The notes under the pieces: model-generated | What the model was told of the DNA's origin: nothing | Database searches by the model: none | Seen by the model: the letters and a program-made list of their open reading frames with translations, nothing else | From: Dipetalonema caudispina | Lineage: Eukaryota; Nematoda; Chromadorea; Rhabditida; Onchocercidae | NCBI GenBank assembly: GCA_013365325.1 | Contig: JABVXV010000012.1 | Coordinates: 62,001-126,000, forward strand | DNA: 64,000 nt | Reading direction: 5' to 3' | Position numbers and translations under genes: made by a program | Part shown: positions 25,695 through 36,400 of the stretch, piece after piece | Position numbering within the stretch: the stretch's first letter is position 1 | Layout: each line of letters starts with the position of its first letter

Positions 25695-28600
25695 CAGCAG
25701 GTCTTTTCCATCGACAACCCCCCCGTATGGGAAGTTTTCCCAACATTTTGGTTATTCCTCTTACACCTCGTCTAACTTCCTTTCTTTCCGCTAAATGTTG
25801 CTTTTCTCTACTTGCCAAACATCTCTTCTTTGCAGCCAACCCACATGTTTTCATTTTAAATGTCATTTGCAGCCCACCAAATGGTATGCATTGTTCATTT
25901 CCGCCCACATCTTCTGATGAATCCTTGCGTTTCATACCCATCGTTTCAGCTTCCGTCTTAAAAAAAATTCGTCTCACTTAGTTTTTAATTCCATTTTTTA
26001 GGGCCAGATCATTTACTTTATCCGTCTTCTGGGTAAGGAAAAAACTCCAATGTAAAGATGAGAACAACAGATTACAAAAACAAAAGCAGAGACAAAAATG
26101 AACCTGAGCAAAAAATGAAGCAGCATCTTCATCAGCCTTCTTCTGTTTCAAATACTGTACAATATCTTCACCGATATCTGATTCGATTAAGTCAAAACCT
26201 TTTGGTTTCATAACTTTCCGCTTTTCCAGCACTGCTGATTGCATTTCTTCGTCATCACTACCTTCCTCATCATTGATCACCTAAAAGATGTTTATTTTGG
26301 AGCAAAAATTGTGAAGATCGATTCAATGTGATGAACACTAGAAAGACGCTGATTCGAGACTTAATCTATTTATTACAGATTTTTACCAAACTAAACAGTA
26401 CAGATTAAACAGACTCACAGACAGTTTTCCTATTGCATCATTTTCTTCATCTTCCTCATCATCAATTTCAGTGGAACTTTCATCATTACTCCTGCTGCTA
26501 GCGCTGCTTGTACTTTCATAGCTGTCCAGATCATCTGCGCTCTGTATTTCTGACTGGAAAGTATATATATATATATGACATGAATGTTAACTTCTACAGC
26601 AACAAGTAACAGAAACGAAGAAGGACATGCCCATTTCTTGAATATTAAATCGTGATAAAAACTGTTTTACGACAGCAGCAAATATGAGATTAACTCTATT
26701 TATTCTGAATTATATGAAATAAAGCATAATTGGAACTTACAAACTTGGATGAATTAAATTAAATGTATAACCTTGTTATTGCTTGCATTACCATCATCCT
26801 TTTTCGACAATTTCTGTCGTTCCCCTCCTAGTTTTTTCATAGTTGAGATAAGCAGTTGAAACTGCTCGCTATTTTCATCAACTTGAAAATCAGGGTTTGT
26901 GAATAGAGAGCCAAAACGTTCATCTGATAATATGGAAGTCGCATCCTTGTCCTAAAAGAGACATCAACATTGTGCAACACAGGTATCACTGGCTGATATT
27001 TCTAAGAAAAAATGAAATAAAATGGGCTTTAAGAAAACCTTTTTCTTTATCTTCCTATCAACATTTTTCACTTCCTCCATCAAAGCTAACAGCTTTGCGG
27101 CCAATTCTTTGTTCACGCTTGGTAACTTCGGCTTTCTTGACTTCTTGCTTGCAGTTGACAATGAACGTTCTTCATCAATTTTTTCCATTATCTGCAAAGA
27201 TAAAAATAAAGAAAAAATTAAAAGTTTGACAGCATTACGATTGCACTGAAATATATACTGCGTGTTATTAAGAAGAAAAAATAATACTGGAGTACCAAAG
27301 CGCACATAAGCTCAGATGAGATGAAATTATATCTGCATTACCTTTCTCTGCTTATAATTTTCATATGCCAGTGGTTGCATGAATGTTTTTGCTTTATTGT
27401 ACAATCGGATATCAATGAAATACCCATGCATATATGCACGCAGAAGGCTAGTTCCAATAAGATGTAACAGACCGATTTCTTCAAGCTGATCTCTCGTCAC
27501 AAACTTGTAATCATCATATACTAAAAAAATAAGTAACGAACATCGATGAAAGTGGACGATATTGAGAAAATCTCAAGATAAAATTACACTCAAACGTATT
27601 ACAGAATTACGCGAAACGTAATGAGAGTTTTGAGAAAAACCAAAAAAAAAAAAAAAAGAAAAAAAAGTGGTGGACACAGCATGAAAATACTTAATTAGTG
27701 TGGTTATATAAAGTGATAATTGCATGTATACCTGCAGGCTGTTCTGTTTCTTCTAATTCTTCCGTGACTGTGTCAAGATACGAACACCATTTAGGAGCAG
27801 TACCAATAGCCGGAACAAAATATTGCAACATTTTAGGAGCTTCATTAGCAAAAAATAGAAGGCCTGAAATATGTATGTACATGATTTTCTGATCGATAAT
27901 AAAACTATAGTGATATAAAAATAGGTAGAGAATTGCAGCGGGATTTAGTAAAAACGATGTATTTATGTTAAAATTATTTACTTTATATCTAAGTAAATAA
28001 TTCACCAGAGTTAGGATACCGGCAGAAGTCGCTTAGATTAGATCCAGGTTCGATCGCTGCGAACGGTTTACCATCTGTTTCTTCCCACATTTTCAATAAA
28101 CGCATATCCATACTCAAAACAAGATTATGTTCCGGTACAAAATCAATTTTGTTTACCGGCAAACCAGTTTGATGGTCCTTGATGATCAGAGGTTTGTTCG
28201 ATCGAATATCGAATAATAAAACCTGGAAAAAAGGAGAACAGAAATAGAAACTGATTGCGATATGCTGAATGACAATAATTTCAAAAATTTACATGACCAG
28301 TACTCGTCCCGACTCCAAGATGAAGCGCATCTTTGAAACACATCGAAGTCACTATGGGCAACTCGCTGAAAGAATTTGATTATTGCATGGAAATATGTGG
28401 AAACTGGCAATACAAGCGAGAAGTATAAACTATTCATTATAAAAAATAATCAGTGTAACACAAAGTCCAAGTTGCTATACAACAGTGATGAAGATCGAAA
28501 AGCTTGAAATTGCCTGTTATTTGCTTGAAAATGTAAAGCACAGTCAAGAATGCCACATCGATTTCCGTCCCTATGATCCCACGCTTCAATTCGTCCATCA

Positions 28601-30307
28601 TTGGTCCCACAAATAAATAAATGATGATCACTGTTGAACTCACAGCATGTTAGTGATGAAGAAGAAGTTATTAGAGGTGCCAAAAACTTTCCTTCTTCCA
28701 AATTCAGGCGGAAAATTTCGCTGCTATAATTACAATAATTTTCACCAGGTTTACTAATAATATTAATAGTTTTCTTCATCCAATCACTCCGTTTCCCACG
28801 AGTTTGTTCACTCAATCAGCATTAACCTGACATTTAAAAAAAAAAAAAAAAAAAAAAAGAAAACAAGCAAAACGAATATAACCTATTATTTAACGAATCA
28901 ATGAAAAGAATATTATTTGCTGTGTCGGAAGAGAAACAGTAAGGGTAAATGAATTTGCTATTTTAAATTCCTTTTGACCCATACGACAAAAGGCACGTAG
29001 ATAAAGGCCTGAATCGAAACATTTGTCCCCTACGTGGAAGAAATGAATGTAGTGAGGGGGGATAAAACTTGTTTCAAGACTTCAGTTTGATACGCAAACT
29101 TCATATTTAGTTAACTGAATTTTACAAAAGATATTAGAGGAATATTATTACACAAAATATCGCCAGAAATATATTCAATCGACTTACCCATTTCCCACAA
29201 TGTAAAGGTCGCTCACTTCACGACAGAAAGCCATATCATGACCAAATTTTGGTATCCTCATCCTAAAATACCTTCCATAAGCCACATGCACCTCAACATA
29301 TCGTTCTTCCTCCAACAGCACGAACTGAAAACCAACTTCTTCAATAAGCCCAGTAACAATGTCTACCGAACAGTTACTTTACGAGGCTCTCCCAATGAAA
29401 TAAACTTCTAATATGCCTTGATAACACTAAAAAACTTGAATACGACAAACCACACTGTTGACAAAATGAAAATACTACAGCGAAGGAAAAGGTAGTATAT
29501 TACCATTACGAAACTACTCTGTCTTTCACTTAGTCGTTTTATAGTCAGCAAAACAAGCCAAAGATGTAGCCTACTTTAGAATAATCATCACTAAGAACAG
29601 CCATTTTCACAACATCCGCATCGAGACCACGTGAAAACTTCAGCGACAGATCATTTACATCAAAACACTTGAGAAGCGGTCTATAGGTACCTGAATACAT
29701 AAAGTTATGTAGACTCTTGGATTTGTGCATTTATCCTCTCTAATTGGAAACACAGTACGAACTGTATCAAACATTTAAAAAACTGGTAAGAAAAACTCAT
29801 GAATCCACAAATTTAATCAATCGCATAGTTAGATTAATAAGGAAAATGTTATTCTTGGTAACTTAAATTTCGTGGTGTTTATGGAAAAACATTACTTGAA
29901 AATATTGGTAGCTCAGTTGCTGAACATCCCGCTGTTAAATTATAGAGTCATTCACAACATTAATATGTAACGAGAAAGTTTAAAGAACAGCATTATAAAA
30001 ACTTAATTGTCATACCCGTGGCAAATATGTAGCGTCCATCGGGAGATACTGTGACTGTATTGCTAATGTCGGGCATGTCAAAATCCTGTATCAGCTGTAT
30101 TCTTCTCCTTAGATCTGTGAAAGAATTCAAGAGTCACAACTTTTATGAATACCATTAAAAATATAATAGTTTACAAAGTTATATGGAATTCAAACCTATA
30201 TCTTTTTGTTCCAGTTTGCGTCTTTTCCGATCTGTTATCCACTCTGGGATTGACTTGCCTGCACTTAAATTGTAGATTTTGACATCATTTGTAGAAAGGA
30301 CTTGCAT
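25690..30307 (-). CDS. NOL10: NOL10/Enp2 nucleolar WD-repeat protein
   Basis: Fourteen exons join in frame: 30196-30307, 30016-30114, 29575-29690, 29188-29324, 28481-28723, 28293-28365, 28006-28222, 27732-27863, 27342-27520, 27039-27191, 26772-26951, 26419-26553, 26104-26280 and 25690-25956, giving 739 residues against about 690 in man. The start [20 protein letters not shown], the beta-propeller segments ([41 protein letters not shown]) and the middle block [19 protein letters not shown] are diagnostic of NOL10, called Enp2 in yeast. The family acts in the nucleolus in small-subunit pre-rRNA processing. The C-terminal third is charged, with an acidic Ser/Glu/Asp-rich exon (26419-26553) and a basic tail. 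The [12 protein letters not shown] motif near the end is also family-like. The exon 5 donor could be 28481 or a few bases away. Confidence 0.93.
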
Positions 30308-30731
30308 TCTGAACCAGTACCTAGAAATGGAGCCAAAACATTCTAGTCAAAACCATTGTGTATATGATAACGATCACACCTGGATTGGAACTGATAGATA
30401 CAGAAATGCATATCATTCCCAAGTACTTCCTTGTTAATTCTGATCGATCATTGTACTAGGCTTGTCCTGTCTATCATTAAGCATAAGATCTACTGGCAAG
30501 AGATTCATTCTATCTATCACTACGCACATCACTGCTAAGAGACTTGCTAAACTACACAGGACGAGATAAGTACAATGAATAATCGACACAACTACGACGA
30601 CCCTCAAATTACTCAACTGCGAAGGCTCTGCTGGGTTAAATACGGTTGTACTGAGGTGTCAATTTCAGTGTGCCGTCCGAGAAATCTATGAAGAGAGGAA
30701 GTCATAACATCTTGGGATTTCAAAAGAGCGA
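30308..30731. promoter_or_regulatory. Divergent promoter region of NOL10 and the small membrane-protein gene
   Basis: Only about 424 bases separate the NOL10 ATG (minus) from the ATG of the two-exon plus-strand gene at 30732, so one intergenic region probably serves both. No TATA box or other specific element can be named with confidence. Confidence 0.45.
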
Positions 30732-31367
30732 ATGTTTGAAGCATCAAAATTCAAAAGAAAAAGCATACCATACATGAATGTTGTTGTGCAGTTAATGATA
30801 TTTACTGTCTTATCATACCTCATCACCATCACCCAATTTTTGTCACTTCCACCCAGCAATGGACTTATGAGATTCGACAATATAACATATGGTGATGCAT
30901 GCAAGTCACCGGAAGTCATACGTACGATTTATAGCATTTTCGGAATAAGAAATAGTTAGGTATTGACCGATATCATTTTGCAAACTTGGTGACAAGTTTG
31001 AGGAGTGATGTGATATCATTAAATGAGTTTAAGATTCGATGTAGATACAATAGTAGGAATACAAGATTGCGATAAAGATACATATATGAACTCGTAATCA
31101 GCCAAAACATCACGAAAAATACTTGACATCTATAGATGGCGTTTGAGGATAGAGCTTGTGAAAGGTATAATTTCTGGTAAAGCACACATACGTCAATTGA
31201 CGCGGTGTTTTCGCTTAAATGAAAATGATTAATATTATTTTTTAGGTGGACTATTAATGCAGGAAGACTTGAAGAAGGCTTATAGTGAAGTTCCTGAAGA
31301 ATTTGCAATAGATACTGACCTTATCATCAGAAAATTAGATAAGATAACTGCGGCATTTTCAAAATAA
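30732..31367 (+). CDS. Small single-pass membrane protein, unrecognised
   Basis: Two exons, 30732-30891 and 31246-31367, join in phase (TAT G / GT) to give 93 residues and a TAA stop. The acceptor ATTATTTTTTAG is strong and the donor GTGATG weak. Residues 6-10 (KFKRK) are basic. They are followed by one long hydrophobic segment at about residues 16-39 (NVVVQLMIFTVLSYLITITQ and onward) and a charged C-terminal helix (QEDLKKAYSEVPEEF). This architecture is common among small mitochondrial inner-membrane or ER proteins, but I cannot assign a family. The second exon is the more clearly protein-like half. The minus-strand ORF over the first exon (30686-30919) is taken as its shadow. Confidence 0.5.
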
Positions 31368-32958
31368 TTGACAGTTTGTTCTAGTAAGGTTCTCATATTC
31401 ATTTTCCATTCAATCTTCATAACTTTTAAAACAATTCACATGCTTCAAGAAATCCAATCTAAACATTTCAATCTCACATGAACAGTGTTAATATATGAGT
31501 AATGCATCATATGTCAGTGATATATTACTCAACTTGAGGCATGAAACTTTGAGATACCTCAAAGGACGGGTATCAGTGGAACGAGGTAGGCGAAGTATCA
31601 TAGCAGAGCTAATAAGTGAGGATCACAACCCGGGGATATACAATCGATTATTAGATTTCTGGAAAGAAAGCTGGTAAGAGTACTGTAAGTGCAAATGCGT
31701 AGGATGTAGCTGGCGGGAAGAGGTAACGTTCATACCCACTTATCCAGTAAGTTCTTCCGGTCCAATCATTCATTTCCGATCGATATTCAAATTTTTGTTT
31801 CAGACTGCACGTCATCTTTATTCCAGCTTCTTATTTGTTTCGCAAGTGCAGTTTTTGCGCGGTCTGATTGTTCAGTTGCTTTGGATTTCCGAGGGAAATT
31901 TGGTAAATCCTTGCCTGTTAATATATTTTTCCATATATTAAAGTTTTTTTTTTTTTTAAGTCTTCAAAGATGTTGCAATTTTTCGAAGAAAAGCTTTAGA
32001 TGCATTTCAAAGTTTTTTTTTACTTCGGAATGTAAAATTCTCGAAAAAGTTTTAAGTATACACAACGGTGTATTGAGGCACAGAAGGTAGCTTTAATTTG
32101 TATGGACAAGAAAAGAAGAAATTTCCATTTGATAAATTTTTAAATATAAGAATTAAAAAAGAACAGATAAAGAGAAGAAAGAGTGACATCCCCTCATTCG
32201 GTTGTAAACACCACCATCTATCCTTCTGCTGTCCAAATTTGCACTGCTTTCATACCAATCCCTTAGATATATTCTCTCGTATTTCCTCATTATTCATCAG
32301 AGTAGGCAAATTTGGTGTTTTGCTGGTTATGCAAGTTTGCTTGGAACCAGCACAATTCTAGTTTGCAATGAAAAATTTCGAGACGAAACAAACTTAGAAT
32401 ACAAAGCCGAATATGTGGGAACGGAAGACTGATTCGTCGATGCATCTAAACAGAGACAGTATGATAGAGTCACTAAAGAACTTTAGTTCTAATTCTGTTT
32501 TAAAATTCGAAAGTAAAGGAGTACCTACCTTCCAGAAGCGCTTTGTCTTCAGCTAGCGTCGCACTGGCTCACTAGGCACTATCAAGGATCAGCTTAGTGG
32601 CGCATGTATTTTTTGCGTTTTAGCCGCTTCCTCTTCAAACTATCGACGGTCCCTTCAGAATAATTGTCAGAAGATACGACGAGATTCTGATAAAGCATTA
32701 ACAATGAGACACTCCGATTGAATCGCTGATGACCACAATTTTTCGTGCTTCGAAAGTGTAACCTTCCAAACTGCACGTCACATTAGAACACGCATAGGAA
32801 CATTAATTCCCACGTAGTCCACATTTGAGTAGGATATGAATCTCTATTTGGTTGTCCACTATCATCGTTCATAAGGTCATTCATCAAGAAGTCATGAAAT
32901 TATCATTCCTTACATTTTAGAATGTCTTCATCAATTGTAAGTAATCTCTCTCTCTCTA

Positions 32959-33056
32959 AGTCTACCGTAGACCCATCCCAAGCGTACTGTGGGTTCAAAT
33001 GCACTATGGGTATATGAGCAGTCTACCGTAGGACATAAGCGTACTGCAGGTTCATT
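32959..33056. repeat. Imperfect tandem repeat, unit about 60 bp
   Basis: The segment AGTCTACCGTAGACCCATCC (from about 32959) recurs about 60 bases later as AGTCTACCGTAGGACAT (from about 33019). Each copy is followed by AAGCGTACTG and then GGGTTCA or AGGTTCA. It is preceded by a short CT microsatellite. Two diverged copies are visible; function unknown. Confidence 0.55.
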
Positions 33057-33207
33057 CGTTCGTTCTTTCAACTTCATCAATTTGAATGGGCGCTATGGGG
33101 CTACACATATCAGGTCCCGGACAGAAGCATACTGTTGTCTTTGGCGGGATGCCAAAAGTGTCGGTGTAGCTGACAAGTAGTTTTTTGTACATTGGATAAA
33201 GTGACGT

Positions 33208-33248
33208 GCGGGGGGAAGGGGGGGGAGTGATTATGAAGGGGGGGGGGG
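33208..33248 (+). repeat. G-run cluster, potential G-quadruplex
   Basis: Runs of about 6, 8 and 11 G occur within 41 bases, the longer runs able to supply four G-tracts. It lies about 230 bases upstream of the proposed SET-gene ATG, so it could be promoter or 5' UTR. It is exceptional in this AT-rich region. Exact run lengths may suffer sequencing error. Confidence 0.6.
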
Positions 33249-33481
33249 ATTGGTTTCAGTCGGGATAGGGTTTGGAGAATTATGTTGCTTGAATGAAATG
33301 CTGCCGAATGATTGTACTGATCCATCACAATTTTGATTTCAGTTCAACATGATGTTTGTCTTCAGATGGCGATTTTTGTTACATTTTGGTGGAACTCTAA
33401 ACTATTATTGAGCTTTTGACGGCAATATTCATATAAAATTTAGAATTAGAACGTGAGTAAACTTCATTGGAAAGCGCATTA

Positions 33482-36400
33482 ATGTCTGATACCAGCATCG
33501 AAAAAAAGGCGCTCATGGAAAAACATCACCATGCAGAAGAGACGTGGAAAACTGGTGGGTTTTGTTCTTTCTGTTTTTAACAGTGTGTCGTATTATGTCA
33601 ATAATATGTTCAACTCCATAATCTTTAGACAACAAGGATTCTTCGGGTAGCAAGCAGACAACGACTAGGGATTCAGGGATATCGCAGCAGGCTTTACAAA
33701 AATCCGCAGACAGTATCAACAAGTTAGTATTTTTACAATACATCCACCATTCGTTGTCTTGTTCCATAGACAGACGCACTCATGATACTACGATTTTTAG
33801 AGTAGTGTAGTAAGTGATCTGACAGGCTTAATAACAGTCGCGCCTCTTGTTCCTAATTCGAATGTTGTGTATGTCATAAAACCCCCCTTTGACATGTCAT
33901 TTCTTTAATATACTCACCCCTGGTGATACAGGTTAACAGCATTAAAGTCCTTGGATTGACTTAATTTCCCGTTGTATTCCTCTAGTATATTATGACAGTG
34001 TTTCTCGTAGTCGATTTCGGTTTTTTTTTTTTTTTTCTCTCAGTGGCGTATGCAATAAGTTGATGATTTCCTACATTATTATTTACTTTTTCGATTACAT
34101 TTTTGTGGTATCAGTCTTTATCAGAATAATTTTGTGTTCCTGGATTTCTGGCTTCCGTCTTTTTTTTTCTGTTATAAGCTTCGTCAGTAAACAGTGAAAA
34201 ACACTAGATGAGGATTGTTGCTAATTCATGGCATTCTGCACTACGCAGACATTTGCTTATGAAACATATTAAAGGCTGTAACAAGTTGGATTTTCTACTT
34301 TAGAGATCGAAGTGGAAACGGAGATGGTCCTTTACTAAAAAAAGTTATTATTGATGACGAAGGCGATTCAAAAGAAAGCGACAATAGTATTGAAGATTCA
34401 GTTGTCGGTTTATCATATCAGGTGAGTTCTATAAATAACAGCCCGGATTGCGACACTACATTAGAATGACAGATTTTACCAGTAAACCACCATTTAATAG
34501 GCTTCGTACTGCACGGTTTTTTGAATTTGATGTTTCCGTGCCGCAGTGACGAGCTAAGTTAGATCGAACAATTCCGTTGCCGCAATTAACTGACGGTAAG
34601 AACCAGTATCCGTCAATAAAATGAATTTAAAAAAGACGGAACATTAGAAACATACTCTAATGTCGGTTGTTGTTGGTTTTTGCTTATCATATAGTGAGGA
34701 GTTTTTTATTTCACTACTTTTTATTAGCTTACTATGAATAATAGTTTGAAAAAGATTTATGATTATCTGAAACATGTAAACAGGATCATAATTATGGAAG
34801 ACGATCTGGAAATGCACAGAAAAGTGATGGGGAAAATGGAGAAAAATTTCCTATCATTGGTGGACTTGCTTCTTACATCGGTATATTCAGAATTCTTTCA
34901 TACTTGTCACAGATTTTCTTATACGGTGGCATTGATTGATTTCGCTCGTTGGTGGTAAACATCCAAGTAGTTGATGATGCTTCATTTAGGAGATGAATTC
35001 AGTAAGGTTCCTGCAAGTCAGCATTCGCGGGATGGAAACTCGGGACACCTTTCAAGGTAAAGCTCTGTCATTATTTTTCAAAACCAATAGAATAGATTTC
35101 AGGCTAAAGCAAAGGGCACACTTTGAATCCAAAATTCTTTGACGAATAGGTTTGTAAAAAAGTGTTAAATTGTCCCTAGAACCGTATTGTTCTCGTGTTG
35201 ATATAGGGTTTGAATTGGTGTGAACCGTATAGTTCCTTCAGATCGCACAGTTATGGAACGCATTATCGAAAGATCTCGGAAATGGATCCACGCACACCTT
35301 GTAGAATGTATTCTACTGCTGTGGGTGGATGTCGAACAAATCAGATGCGAAGGCAAGTTTTTGCAAATGACGGAGATGAGTGGTTTTTGCGTTATCTTGT
35401 GATTACATGATTTTACCTCCAGTTCTTACCTTATATTGTTTTTGCACAGTAAATAGGTTGTTCCATTAATCTGTACAAAAGATAGTTCAAATACTTTGGT
35501 ACCGTCGGCGTAGTTTATCTGACTCAGTACTTTGACTCTTGATTATTGTCGTTAAGGTTACCAGTTTCTTCCAGTGGACAAATATTTTCCCGACAAACTG
35601 CCATCACAGCTGCTCAGAATTACCGCACACCTCGTCGAGGTTGATTTTCGTTTAATAACTTGCTTAAAAATACGTTGTATCTGGGATTGTTTTGCTTAAA
35701 CTTTTTTTTGACGAAATCTACATGTCTCTTAGAATTAAGGGTTTGTTAGGGAGTGTTTTAAGGTCATTACTCGAACTTCATCTGGTCCGATAATGTTTTC
35801 TTCTTTTTGTACTCTATCGTATATCCAAATATCATTTTATGACGTTATGAATATTTTAATTATGATAGTGCAAGCACGTGAACACGACTGATTTGGCGAT
35901 GTTTTATATCTAGATGATATAATTGTAATTTTTTAGTGTGGTGCGATTCATACAATTGAAATATTTTGTATGATTCAAGTCGAAAGTTGTTGTAGTGGTA
36001 TTTTTAAAGTTTAGGAGTTGCTCAGATATCGACTAATAATCAGAGTGATATATTGTTCCGCTCACGTCATTTTGTCGGTTCCAGTGGAGCATTTGGAGCA
36101 TCAGCACCATCGAACAAAAGAGTTCTTCGACCAGCGTAAGAAATTGCCGTGGCCTTTTTGTTTTCATATAGTTCAAATTTTTCGATGCGGGGCTTTTAGT
36201 AAATCACACAGTGAACGTAATCTTGCACAGTATTACTAAGGTGGTTTAAAATGCTGGACACATGTTTAGACATCCCCCAAATCCCGCAGTACCAACTTCT
36301 CGTCAAAGCTTACGCCAAGTAATTCCTACTAGCAAATCGATTTCGGCAACAATGCCTGCTTATGCGACGGCCGTTAATGCAACAGGTGCTGATTCTCAAA

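Larger units (their letters stand above)
31368..33481. other. Intergenic region with weak ORFs and a G-rich tract
   Basis: A 60-codon frame at 31495-31677 (NLRHETLRYLKGRVSVERGR and onward) has fairly protein-like composition and a possible donor (AGCTG followed by GTAAGA), but no partner exon was found. The 32098-32361 frame is lysine/phenylalanine-rich and unsupported. An imperfect direct repeat and G-runs (listed separately) lie close upstream of the SET gene. Confidence 0.4.

Noticed and set aside
25978..26030. Short NOL10 segment ending GIKN and stop as the gene's last exon
   Set aside because: Splicing 26104 directly to 25956 keeps the frame, gives an intron of usual size and recovers the family-like C-terminal [10 protein letters not shown] region.
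29908..29960. tRNA-like A box (TGGTAGCTCAGTTGCTGAACA) inside a NOL10 intron
   Set aside because: No B box (GGTTCRANNCC) or acceptor-stem pairing within the next 60 bases; taken as chance or a very decayed relic.
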